Assembly (NCBI GenBank): GCA_001013295.1
Contig: LAZY01000010.1
Span: forward strand, 62,001 to 126,000
Direction of reading: 5' to 3'
Length of the DNA stretch: 64,000 bases
DNA from: Chryseobacterium indologenes
Lineage (GTDB): Bacteria > Bacteroidota > Bacteroidia > Flavobacteriales > Weeksellaceae
Within the stretch, counting starts at the first letter, position 1, and every line of letters starts with the position of its first letter. Position numbers and translations under genes: made by a program. Shown in pieces: positions 1 through 8,615 of the stretch. The notes below the pieces were generated by a model that worked only from the letters and a program-made list of their open reading frames with translations, was not told the DNA's origin and made no database searches.

Positions 1-326
1 TACAGTCAACAACTGCTGTAGCTTCTTCTGATTATACAGGTTTCCTTTCCTATGGAGAGCTTAATCCGAATCTAGGGACAAGCGAAACAAAAGCTAAGGA
101 AAGAGGAGTGAATGTTTATCCAAATCCATTCTATGATGTTCTGAACATTTCTGATGTTTCTAAAGTACAATCAATAGCTATTGTAGATGTAGCAGGAAGA
201 TTAGTGAAAACCATCGAAAATCCTTCTACTGTCCTTCAACTAAGAGATCTGAAAGAAGGAATGTATTTAGTAGTATTGAATATGAAAGACGGAACTAAAC
301 AAACCGTTAAGGCAATTAAGAAATAA
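1..326 (+). CDS. C-terminal end of a T9SS type A-sorted secreted protein (5' truncated by window)
   Basis: The reading frame is open from base 3 to the stop at 324-326, so this is the tail of a gene that begins before the window. About 107 residues are visible. The last ~75 form a type A sorting domain of the type IX secretion system: a VYPNPF motif, a short beta-rich domain with GRLVKT, a GMYLVV strand and a basic KAIKK end. This domain directs export across the outer membrane and is then removed or used for surface anchoring. It is very like the sorting domain of the next gene, so the two are probably tandem duplicates. The function of the missing N-terminal part cannot be read. An internal GTG at 108 is not the true start. 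Confidence 0.9.
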   Translation, partial: QSTTAVASSDYTGFLSYGELNPNLGTSETKAKERGVNVYPNPFYDVLNISDVSKVQSIAIVDVAGRLVKTIENPSTVLQLRDLKEGMYLVVLNMKDGTKQTVKAIKK

Positions 327-349
327 AGCCATTATTAATCATAATTTGA

Positions 350-379
350 ACAGCAACTTTAGGGTTGCTGTTTTTTTTT
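350..379 (+). terminator. Rho-independent terminator
   Basis: A hairpin with ACAGCAAC and GTTGCTGT arms is followed by nine T residues. It lies 24 bases after the stop of the truncated T9SS gene and separates it from the next one. Confidence 0.85.
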
Positions 380-486
380 GGGTGTTTATGTATGTTAAGA
401 ATTTTTTAAGTTTTTTTTAATGTTTTTTTAAGGTTGTATTTAAAATATTGTTAATTTGGTAAAAATTTAACACCTAAAAATTGTAT

Positions 487-3276
487 ATGAAGAAAATCTT
501 ACTCTTATGCCTACTGATGACAGGCATACTTTTAAGTGCTCAAATCAACCTTGGTGAGGGAAGCACTGATACCGGGAACGCCCCGGTGAATACCAACTAT
601 GGATATTCCTATACCCAACAGATTTTTACCAAACAGGAAATCAATGCTAACGCGGCAGGGAATATTACCGGTCTTAAATTTTATTTGGATCCTTCAGCGG
701 TAATAGACAATTCAATAGATTGGGTTGTTTACCTGGGACATACCACCAAAACAAATTTTGCTGATGAGGGAGATTGGGTTCCTGTAGGGCAGATGACAAA
801 GGTCTTTTCAGGCGTGGTGACCAATACATCCGGAGTGGTAGAAATCAATTTTACTACACCGTTTCCGTATAACAATACGCAGAATTTAGTCATTGCAGTA
901 GATGAAAATACTCCGGATTATGATGATTCCAATCTGTTTACTGTTTATACCAATACAACACAGGACAGAACACTGGCTTACCGAAGCGACAGTAATAATC
1001 CCAATCCTTCAAATCCACCCACTACGGGAGACCTTTTAGGATACAGATCCGTGGTCAGTCTTATAGGACTATCTCCAAGCCCATTGCCGCTTTGTCCTTC
1101 AGTGACGTATCCGGAAAACAACGGAATACTGATACCAGCATCACCTGATATTACATGGGATGCGTCTCAGGGAGCTATAGGATATAAAATTTCTATAGGA
1201 ACTACTCCGGGCGGTACAGATGTAGTCAATCAGCAATCGGTGAGTGTAACGAGCTTTGCGCCGCCATCTCCTCTTTCGCTGAATACAACTTATTATATTA
1301 GGGTAACGGCTGTAAGTGCTGCAGGAGAGTCTTCAGGATGTGCCGATACCAAGTTTACCACTACACCACCTCCGCCACCTAATGATGAATGTGCTAATGC
1401 TATAAATCTTACGGTGAATCCCGATCTGAACTGTGGAGTAGTGACAGCCGGAACAACTCTGGTTGCAACAGACTCAGGCCTGGCACCTTCTCCTTGTATT
1501 GGGAATCCTAATGATGATGTCTGGTATAAGTTCACGGCTACAGCAACCAAACATATGATAAAGTTAAGCGATATTGTGTCAGTAGGTACTGTTAGCAGTA
1601 AGGATACGTATTTTCAGGTTTTCAGTGGCAGTTGCGGTAATTTGACAAGTATTCTGTGTTCAGATCCGGAAGCTTCTGTTGCTACAGGCCTTACCATAGG
1701 AGATACTTATTATGTAAGAGTATATAGCTATGGAGGAGCAGGAAGAGCTCAAAGCTTTACGATCTGTGTGGGAGTAATGCCACCACCACCATCTAATGAT
1801 GAATGTGTAAATGCTGTTAATCTGACGGTAAATCCTGACTTGAATTGCGGAAGTGTTGCAACCGGAACAACCTTTTCAGCAACAGATTCCAATATAGATG
1901 AAGCACCATGTAGCGGAAATGCTGATGATGATGTCTGGTATAAATTTACAGCTACTGCTGATAAACATATGATTTCTCTAACAGATATAACTTCTGTGGG
2001 GATGGATGATAGTACAGATACGTATTTCCAGGTTTTCAGTGGAAGTTGTGGTAGTCTGGCAGGTATTCTGTGTTCAGATTATGAATCAGCAGTGGTAACT
2101 GCTCTTACTGCGGGTGAAACTTACTATATCAGAGTGTACAGCTTTGGAGGATCTAGCTATTCTCAAAGCTTTAAAATATGCGTTGGAACACTTCCTCCGC
2201 CGCCACCTAATGATGAATGTTCAAGTGCCATTACTCTGGCAGTAAATCCGGATTTAAATTGTACAGCACCTACAGAAGGTCATACATTGGGAGCTACAGA
2301 TTCAGGTCAGGGTCTGGATAATTGTTATGGTGAGCCGGATGATGATGTATGGTTTAAATTTACGGCAACATCTACTGGTCATTTGATCAAACTTAGTGAT
2401 ATTGTCTCTCTTGGTGAAGATTTTAGTACAGATACTTACTTCCAGGTTTTCAGCGGAAATTGTGGTAATTTGACAAGTATTCTGTGTTCAGATTCCGAAT
2501 CCGCGTCTACTACAGGTCTTACAGTCGGAGATACCTATTATGTGAGAGTATTCAGTTATGATGGAGCGGGATCAGCACAAGGATTTAAAATCTGTGTTGG
2601 AACGTTACCTCCAACTCCTGCCAATGATGATTGCTCCGGAGCGTTGGTTGCCTCTGCGTTCCCATATACCTATACACAGGCTGATGCTATAGCAGCTACC
2701 AACAATAACGGATTCCTTACAACCTGTTCCGATGAAATGAATGACGGAACATGGTTTACTTTCACAGGTGACGGTTCTACCCATGAAATTTCAGTGTCAA
2801 TGCCTGCAGGAAGTAGTTTTGATCCTCAGATCGGAGTTTTCAGTGGCAGCTGTGGTAATTTTGATTGTGTAGGAACAGCTGATGAAAACGGTTCAGGAAG
2901 TACAGAATCAATATCTGTTCAGACGGTTGCCGGAACGGTATATTATGTGAATGTAGGAGCTTATTCAGGTTATGATGATGATCCGGAAGATGCTTTTACC
3001 ATCACGATCAACAAAGAAAGTCTTGGAACAGCTGAGGTTTCCAAAGCTAAAGAACAGGTGAGAGTATATCCAAACCCATTCAGTGAGGTATTGAATCTTT
3101 CAAAAGCAGACCTGGTAAGTTCCGTTTCTATTCTGGATGTTTCCGGAAGATTGGTGAAAACAGTAGAAAAGCCATCTTCTGTTCTTCATCTGGGAGATCT
3201 GAAACAAGGAATGTATCTTGTGGTACTGAATATGAAAGATGGATCAAGACAGACCATTAAAGCAATCAAAAAATAA
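487..3276 (+). CDS. Modular T9SS type A-sorted surface protein with FnIII-like and repeated PPC-like domains
   Basis: A 929-residue exported protein. I start it at the ATG at 487 (MKKILLLCLL), not the upstream TTG at 481. A signal peptide ends near LLSAQ. An N-terminal domain of ~200 residues is followed by a fibronectin III-like domain (about residues 205-295). Three homologous modules of ~135 residues follow, each opening with a proline-rich linker and NDEC, and containing DDVWYKFTAT, TYFQVFSGSCG and YYVRVYS. These resemble the bacterial pre-peptidase C-terminal fold. A fourth, divergent module comes next, then a type A sorting domain (VYPNPF to KAIKK). Conserved cysteines probably form disulphides. 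No catalytic motif is visible, so a structural, adhesive or carbohydrate-binding role is inferred. Confidence 0.85.
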   Translation: MKKILLLCLLMTGILLSAQINLGEGSTDTGNAPVNTNYGYSYTQQIFTKQEINANAAGNITGLKFYLDPSAVIDNSIDWVVYLGHTTKTNFADEGDWVPVGQMTKVFSGVVTNTSGVVEINFTTPFPYNNTQNLVIAVDENTPDYDDSNLFTVYTNTTQDRTLAYRSDSNNPNPSNPPTTGDLLGYRSVVSLIGLSPSPLPLCPSVTYPENNGILIPASPDITWDASQGAIGYKISIGTTPGGTDVVNQQSVSVTSFAPPSPLSLNTTYYIRVTAVSAAGESSGCADTKFTTTPPPPPNDECANAINLTVNPDLNCGVVTAGTTLVATDSGLAPSPCIGNPNDDVWYKFTATATKHMIKLSDIVSVGTVSSKDTYFQVFSGSCGNLTSILCSDPEASVATGLTIGDTYYVRVYSYGGAGRAQSFTICVGVMPPPPSNDECVNAVNLTVNPDLNCGSVATGTTFSATDSNIDEAPCSGNADDDVWYKFTATADKHMISLTDITSVGMDDSTDTYFQVFSGSCGSLAGILCSDYESAVVTALTAGETYYIRVYSFGGSSYSQSFKICVGTLPPPPPNDECSSAITLAVNPDLNCTAPTEGHTLGATDSGQGLDNCYGEPDDDVWFKFTATSTGHLIKLSDIVSLGEDFSTDTYFQVFSGNCGNLTSILCSDSESASTTGLTVGDTYYVRVFSYDGAGSAQGFKICVGTLPPTPANDDCSGALVASAFPYTYTQADAIAATNNNGFLTTCSDEMNDGTWFTFTGDGSTHEISVSMPAGSSFDPQIGVFSGSCGNFDCVGTADENGSGSTESISVQTVAGTVYYVNVGAYSGYDDDPEDAFTITINKESLGTAEVSKAKEQVRVYPNPFSEVLNLSKADLVSSVSILDVSGRLVKTVEKPSSVLHLGDLKQGMYLVVLNMKDGSRQTIKAIKK

Positions 3277-3300
3277 TTAATCACTTCAATAAAAAAAGAA

Positions 3301-3332
3301 AAGACGGGTCTATATGGATCCGTCTTTTTTTT
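3301..3332 (+). terminator. Rho-independent terminator
   Basis: AAGACGG and CCGTCTT arms enclose a short loop, followed by a T run. It starts 24 bases after the modular T9SS gene. Confidence 0.85.
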
Positions 3333-3408
3333 GTTAAAAATAAGGAGGGTAAAATAACTTTACCCTCCTTTATATTGCTTTTTCGATACTATCACTCATC
3401 ATTGTGCA

Positions 3409-3567
3409 TCACTTATTCGGCACAGGCTGTATATCTCCCGTATTCATAAGATCAAAAACAGTAGGGAAGAACATTGCTAATATGAAGTAGATAACGATCA
3501 TCAGTACAATAAGAGCAAAAAGAATGACTACTAAGCTATTGGGTTTGTTTTTCTTTGTTGGTTCCAT
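3409..3567 (-). CDS. Small single-pass membrane protein, unknown function
   Basis: A 52-residue protein taken from the ATG at 3567 (MEPTKKNKPN). The open frame extends further upstream, but that extension is atypical sequence. It has a basic, polar N-terminus, one strongly hydrophobic segment (about residues 14-37, rich in I, L, V and F), and a short polar tail ending PVPNK. This suits a type II-like inner-membrane microprotein. No family is recognised. It stands alone between two convergent T9SS cargo genes, with no obvious partner. It could be a spurious ORF, but its composition is typical of real small membrane proteins. Confidence 0.5.
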   Translation of the reverse strand: MEPTKKNKPNSLVVILFALIVLMIVIYFILAMFFPTVFDLMNTGDIQPVPNK

Positions 3568-3785
3568 GATTTTGTGATATTTGTGAATAATTACATTGAT
3601 GGTAAATATTAAGCTAATTTCTTGCCAACAAATAAACATAAAATCATTTTTAATTGGAAATCAGAAGATATGTTACTGCAAATGATTCTTTTGTAATTAA
3701 AAATTTTGTATTTTTTTTAATCCGTCCGGGTACTTAGTAGCATCATCAAGCACAATTTCTGCATTGAACATACATATATAAGTAG

Positions 3786-3820
3786 AAAAGGTTCCCGAAG
3801 AACGGAGAACCCTTGTTTTT
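3786..3820 (-). terminator. Rho-independent terminator of the frameshifted adhesin gene
   Basis: Read on the minus strand, a GGGTTCTCCG / CGGGAACC hairpin with one bulge is followed by TTTTCT. It lies 27 bases past the stop at 3847. Confidence 0.65.
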
Positions 3821-3846
3821 AATCTGTATTTAATCGCTTTTTATCA

Positions 3847-4805
3847 TTATTCTTCTTTTATTACTTTAATATGCTCTGTAGCTTCAGGTTTTTGTATTTC
3901 AATACTATAAACCCCTGGTTTAAGAAAAGAAAGATTGATCTCTTTCTTGTACGCACTAATCTCTTTTTTAAAGACAAATCTGCCTGACATATCGAAAACT
4001 TTAATATTTTGAATTTTTTCATCAGACTGAAGAGATAGGTTGTCTTTAAAAGGATTAGGATATACTTTGTTTTTTTTATCCTTTACAATGTCCTTCGTTC
4101 CCAATAATCCTTGGGTGCTTATCGTAAAATCATCCAAAAGAAGACAATTGCCTCCTTTTTGGAAAGGCGGAGGTAAGGTAGGATCATCATAAAATTCAGT
4201 AATATAATTAATGGCTACATACACTTCCATATTATTATAAGCATCTAGGTCTATCACAAACTTGGTCCACTGTGAATTGGTAAAATGACTGCCATTATAA
4301 ACCTGTGGGAAAGCAGTGAAACTTTGGGGGTCTGTATCGGTTGTTGAAATCAGTACCCTGAACTTTTCATATTTTTCATTATTCATATGGGTTGCTTTTA
4401 CATAAAAACTGAGTTTGTCCCACTGCTGCCCAATTGTATTTTAGGAGAAATAATCCAGTCATTGTTCGGAGGAAGTAGTGAAGCAAACATACCCAATGCT
4501 TTGTCTCCGGTATTGGCGTCATAATTTCTGTAATTCGGAATATTTACTTCCGTCAAATTTGCTGTCGCCGCAGATCTGTTAACAATCTTGGCAGCAAATG
4601 CATGTGCTGTATTATTCGGGAAGTTAACTCCGGTAATTCCTATTTGTTGTTCTCCATCCAGGTCTTTAAGTGTCCAATTTCCGATTCCATTATATATCCA
4701 ATCCTGATATTCTTCAAAACTATCATGAAAAAGAATAGTGGTAGTTTGACTGCAAAGTAATGTAGACGTCAAAAGAGAAAATACAAGTAAAATTTTGTTA
4801 TCCAT
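3847..4805 (-). pseudogene. T9SS type A-sorted cleaved-adhesin-like protein, disrupted by a -1 frameshift
   Basis: Two adjacent minus-strand frames are parts of one gene. The N-terminal part (4398-4805, 135 residues) has a signal peptide ending LLCSQ, then an adhesin-type beta domain with HDSFEEY and NDWIISPKIQLG. The C-terminal part (3847-4386) continues the domain with FRVLIST and LLLDDFTI, then a type A sorting domain starting VYPNPF. This order is typical of the cleaved adhesin / choice-of-anchor J domain. At about 4411-4421, adding one base would restore a G-N-K-L-S-F-Y-V-K-A-T-H junction into the second frame, giving ~319 residues. The break may be a real mutation or a base-calling error. 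The site is not a long homopolymer. The gene is divergent from the TPR/HTH regulator, with 45 bases between start codons. Confidence 0.8.
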
Positions 4806-4850
4806 AATTTTGTTATTTTAGATTGCAGTTCTAAATTAAAAAACACACAT

Positions 4851-6503
4851 ATGAAAAAAATAAAAACCCTTATTACAAAATCTTACAAGGAGGAAAAAAG
4901 ATATTTCAAAATATTTCACAAAGTGTTTAATAGGTTGTTTGTTAATATTTTATGTTTTAGTTTGAAGATTGGTTTTTGTTGTGTTTTTTGTTTGCTTAAT
5001 GGCTCTTTGTTATTTTCCCAAAATATTGCCGAGACTAAGAAAGTTGCTTCTATTTTAAAAGAAATACATATCATCCGGAATAATGATGAAAATAAAGCTT
5101 TGAATTTACTGAATGAAGCTCTGGTCTATGAAAAAAAGTTACCGGATGGTCTGTTAATTAAACTTTATGATACGGCCGGGCAGCTTTATACTTCTCAGGA
5201 GATATATGATCATGCTTTAAATTTTTACAATTCTGAACTTCTTTTGCAAAGAAAAATACAATCAACGGATCAGTATGTTACGCTAAAAAATATCGGAAAT
5301 GTATACTATAATTTGGGAAAAGACGACACTGCGAAAAAATACTGGTCTGAAGCAATAGCCGGATACAAAAAATATGGGTATCCTAAAATCTATATTTTGT
5401 ACAATAACCTTGCTATCCTGGAGGAAAAAACAGACAATTATAATGTTGTAAAGAAAATATATGGAGATGCCTTGGTAAGTAGTACAAAGATGAATGATCA
5501 TAAAGGTAAAATTATGGCATATCAGAATTTGGGGATTGTGAGTTTTAAGCAAAAAGAATTTAAAGAAGCATTGGCCTTTTCCTTTCATGCAAAAAAGATT
5601 GCAATTCAATTTAAAGAACATAATGATCTCGCCAGACTTTATTATAATTTAGGTTGTTTCTACTATAAGTCACCTATCCAAAATAAAGATTCTGCAGAAT
5701 ACTATATGAAGCAATCATTTTTACTGAGTAAGAAGTATAGATATATGGATATTCAAAAAGCAAGCTCTCAAGCTTTGATCCAGCAATACGAAGATGAGAG
5801 GAAATATGAACGTGCTAATTTTTACCTGCATCATCTGGCGAAATTAAATGAGGAAGAACTGAATAGGGCAACAGACAAACAGATTAGCAGAGTAGAATTT
5901 AAATATAAACAGATGCTAAAACAAGAAGTGCTGATCTCTGACCAAAAAACAAAAAAATGGATCTATTTTATCTCTTTCTTTATTCTGATTGCAGGCTGTA
6001 TTATTTTGTTTCTTATTTATAAACTGCAGAAAATTAAATTGATAAAAACGGGGTTGGAAAACGAATTATTACTCAAAAAACTGGATGAACGCAACAGAGA
6101 GATCACCAAAAAAAGCATAGAAGTACTCCATACAAACGAAATACTTGATGTCACAAAAAGGAAATTAACCGATCTGAAGGAGATGCCCGGATCAAAACCT
6201 CAAATCACCTCGATCTTAAATGAAATCAAAACAAGCCAGAAAGTGTTAAACTTAGAAGAATTCGAAAAAATATTTACAGATACCCATAAAGATTTTTACA
6301 AAAAACTTATCGAATTGTATCCTCACTTATCCAGAACCGATCTCAAACTTTCAGCCTTTTTACGGTTAAATCTTTCCACCAAAGATATTTCGGCTATTAC
6401 AGGGCAAAGCCAGAACAGCATCAATATTGCAAGACACAGGCTAAGGAAAAAACTCAACCTTAAAGAAGATGAAAATATAATCAACTATCTAATCAGAATG
6501 TAA
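4851..6503 (+). CDS. TPR-repeat membrane protein with C-terminal LuxR-like HTH (putative signal-responsive regulator)
   Basis: A 550-residue protein with a basic N-terminal region of ~35 residues and a hydrophobic export segment ending LLFSQ. Tetratricopeptide repeats (about residues 65-345, for example YVTLKNIGNVYYNLGKDD) are predicted to lie outside the cytoplasm. One transmembrane helix (about 370-392) is followed by a charged coiled coil and a cytoplasmic helix-turn-helix (about 494-540: LSRTDLKLSAFLRLNLSTKD, then QNSINIARHRLRKKL). This architecture is common in Bacteroidota, where the TPR sensor is thought to pass a signal through the membrane to the DNA-binding end. No kinase or response-regulator domain is visible. 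It is transcribed divergently from the frameshifted adhesin gene, a possible target. Confidence 0.8.
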   Translation: MKKIKTLITKSYKEEKRYFKIFHKVFNRLFVNILCFSLKIGFCCVFCLLNGSLLFSQNIAETKKVASILKEIHIIRNNDENKALNLLNEALVYEKKLPDGLLIKLYDTAGQLYTSQEIYDHALNFYNSELLLQRKIQSTDQYVTLKNIGNVYYNLGKDDTAKKYWSEAIAGYKKYGYPKIYILYNNLAILEEKTDNYNVVKKIYGDALVSSTKMNDHKGKIMAYQNLGIVSFKQKEFKEALAFSFHAKKIAIQFKEHNDLARLYYNLGCFYYKSPIQNKDSAEYYMKQSFLLSKKYRYMDIQKASSQALIQQYEDERKYERANFYLHHLAKLNEEELNRATDKQISRVEFKYKQMLKQEVLISDQKTKKWIYFISFFILIAGCIILFLIYKLQKIKLIKTGLENELLLKKLDERNREITKKSIEVLHTNEILDVTKRKLTDLKEMPGSKPQITSILNEIKTSQKVLNLEEFEKIFTDTHKDFYKKLIELYPHLSRTDLKLSAFLRLNLSTKDISAITGQSQNSINIARHRLRKKLNLKEDENIINYLIRM

Positions 6504-6567
6504 TACCAGAATAGATATTGCTGATGATCTTACCTTTATACTATTCTACACGATCTTACTAAAAAGA

Positions 6568-7395
6568 TCAGGTAAGTTTCTGCCCGCACTGTTTGCAATA
6601 CCTTGCGTCGTCATCAATATCTTCATTACCACAACGGTCACATATCTTTTCCAGGTTTTGCCTTTTATTTCGCATTTCTGCGGTTACGATTCCCGTGGGA
6701 ACTGCAATAATAGAGTAACCCGCAAGCATCAGAACAACCGCGAAAAACTTTCCTAAAGGAGTGATAGGGGAGACGTCTCCATATCCTACGGTAGTTACCG
6801 TGACTACCGCCCAATAAATAGATTGCGGAATGGTTTCAAATCCCTGTCTGCCGCCTTCCACCATAAACATGAGAGATCCTACAATCACGGAGAAGATGAT
6901 CAGGAACAAAAGGAAAATATAAATCTTTCTTGAACTGTTTCTTAAGGCTCTTACAATAAGGTAACCGTCATTCATGAAATCCAGCAAATTAAAGATTCTG
7001 AAGATTCTCAGCATTCTCAACATTCTGAAAATCAGGAAGTATTTAGTGACCGGAAAGAAAAAACTGAGAAAGAACGGAGCAAGAGCAAGAAAGTCTATGA
7101 TTCCCATAAAACTGAAAATATAGCTTCTCTTATTCTTTACTACAGCAATCCGCATAGAATATTCAAGAGTGAAAAAAATGGAGATCACCCATTCAAGCAC
7201 CAGGAAAGTATAATGAAACCTTCTGTCGAGCTTAGGGACACTTTCCATCATAATAATGGATGTGCTTACAAGAATTAAGGCCAATAATATAATATCAAAC
7301 AGTTTTCCAAGCTTTGTATCAGAGCGATAAATTATTCGATAAAGGAATCTTTTCCAAAGAATGTCCTCGGGAACAAGATTATGTTCTTTCTCCAT
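6568..7395 (-). CDS. Voltage-gated potassium channel family protein with C-terminal zinc ribbon
   Basis: A 275-residue ion transporter of the Kv-like six-helix family. Helices S1-S4 are visible. S4 (about residues 120-140) carries regularly spaced arginines in FRMLRMLRIFRIF, the voltage sensor pattern. The pore loop contains TVTTVGYGD, the K+ selectivity filter, between S5 and S6. After S6 a short linker leads to a C4 zinc ribbon (CDRCG, then CKQCG) at the extreme C-terminus. K+ selectivity follows from family knowledge. The ribbon's role in assembly, gating or partner binding is unknown. The gene is monocistronic and converges on the TPR/HTH gene. Confidence 0.9.
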   Translation of the reverse strand: MEKEHNLVPEDILWKRFLYRIIYRSDTKLGKLFDIILLALILVSTSIIMMESVPKLDRRFHYTFLVLEWVISIFFTLEYSMRIAVVKNKRSYIFSFMGIIDFLALAPFFLSFFFPVTKYFLIFRMLRMLRIFRIFNLLDFMNDGYLIVRALRNSSRKIYIFLLFLIIFSVIVGSLMFMVEGGRQGFETIPQSIYWAVVTVTTVGYGDVSPITPLGKFFAVVLMLAGYSIIAVPTGIVTAEMRNKRQNLEKICDRCGNEDIDDDARYCKQCGQKLT

Positions 7396-7613
7396 TTGTA
7401 TAAGGTTATTTCACAGCGAAGTTACTAAATTCCATAAAGTATAGGGTAAATATATGATTGTTAAAAGAATTATCCAAATGTTAAAAGTTTTTCTATCATC
7501 AAATTGTGAATTATTATCATTTAAAATACTGGTTTTTAATATGTTGTATTAAGTAAAATACGAATAAAATATGACATATAAAAATTTATTTTTTAACATT
7601 TTTTTGATTCAAG

Positions 7614-7634
7614 TTTGTACTTTTATTGTACAAA
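7614..7634. repeat. Short inverted repeat in the leader of the exported protein gene
   Basis: TTTGTAC and GTACAAA are separated by seven bases, ending 11 bases before the ATG at 7646. It could be an operator or a small RNA hairpin. No regulator is identified. Confidence 0.4.
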
Positions 7635-7645
7635 AGCTTTATATC

Positions 7646-8494
7646 ATGAGAAAAATTTTAACCTTGTTTGTTCCCATTTTTATGTGCAGTTTTATAGGTG
7701 CTCAGGTTGGGATTAATACAGTGTCTCCCAATGGAGCAACAGTATTGGATATTTCTTCCAATCAGAAAGGTATTCTCATTCCCCGTCTTAGTGATAGTGA
7801 CAGAGATACTAATCTGGCTGATAACGATGCGTCTACAGTGCCTCCTGCAGGGGTTGTGAATGCTAATCTTACTGCAGGAACCCTTATTTTTAATACGACA
7901 ACCAATAATTTCCAGTATTGGGACGGTACCCTCTGGAGACAGCTTTTTGTTCCCACATCATCTCAGGCTGGCAACGACGGTGTCGTTAAAGTGAATTCTG
8001 GAAACGCAAATGTAAAACCCTCCCTCAGTTTAGTCGCATCAGGAAATACGTATGGTCCAAGGCAGCAGGTAATCTATGCCACACCATTGATTTTCGCAGC
8101 AAGTCCTACCACAAGCTGGCCGGAAACAACAGTTCCTTTTCCCGGGGTAACAGCCAATATTTATATTGATGCTACGGGTAAATGGAGGGAAAATGAAATC
8201 TCAGGGCAGGTGCATGTGTGGAGGCTTATTGCTAACGTTACTCCCGGCTCCAATTCTTCAGGATCAGTAAAGGCAACATTCACCAATCCGGATTCCGGAT
8301 TTGAGGTCAACTCAATCCAGCTGCTGCCAAGTGGATCCAGCGGTTCGGGAAAGATTCTTACCTTCTATTTCTATACCATTGCAGATCCGGCCAGTCTTGC
8401 TCCCGGCAAAGGCTATCAGCTTTTTATGGAAGCAGATACAGGGTGTACCGTGAATGTAGATTCCTTTACGAGAGTATCCCTTTTTAAAGATTAA
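7646..8494 (+). CDS. Exported surface protein with VGIN..P/KGxLxPRL N-terminal motif
   Basis: A 282-residue protein taken from the ATG at 7646 (MRKILTLFVP). The longer frame from 7571 has no plausible start context. A signal peptide ends at FIGAQ. It is followed by QVGINTVSPNGATVLDIS and KGILIPRLS, a pattern found at the mature N-terminus of many Bacteroidota surface and appendage-like proteins, then FNTTTNNFQYWDGTLWRQL. The remainder is beta-rich without a recognised domain. No T9SS sorting domain is present. A hairpin terminator follows directly. A surface structural or adhesive role is inferred only from the N-terminal pattern. Confidence 0.7.
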   Translation: MRKILTLFVPIFMCSFIGAQVGINTVSPNGATVLDISSNQKGILIPRLSDSDRDTNLADNDASTVPPAGVVNANLTAGTLIFNTTTNNFQYWDGTLWRQLFVPTSSQAGNDGVVKVNSGNANVKPSLSLVASGNTYGPRQQVIYATPLIFAASPTTSWPETTVPFPGVTANIYIDATGKWRENEISGQVHVWRLIANVTPGSNSSGSVKATFTNPDSGFEVNSIQLLPSGSSGSGKILTFYFYTIADPASLAPGKGYQLFMEADTGCTVNVDSFTRVSLFKD

Positions 8495-8516
8495 AAGTTT
8501 TTGATTTAAAAGTTTT

Positions 8517-8546
8517 AAACCGGTTGGATGAAAGCCGGTTTTTTTA
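8517..8546 (+). terminator. Rho-independent terminator
   Basis: AAACCGG and CCGGTTT arms with an 11-base loop are followed by a T run, just after the exported protein gene. Confidence 0.85.
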
Positions 8547-8615
8547 TTGCACAGAAATTTTCTTTAGAGTTTTGGTAAAATTAATATCTTCGCAATAACT
8601 GTAAAATATAGACTC

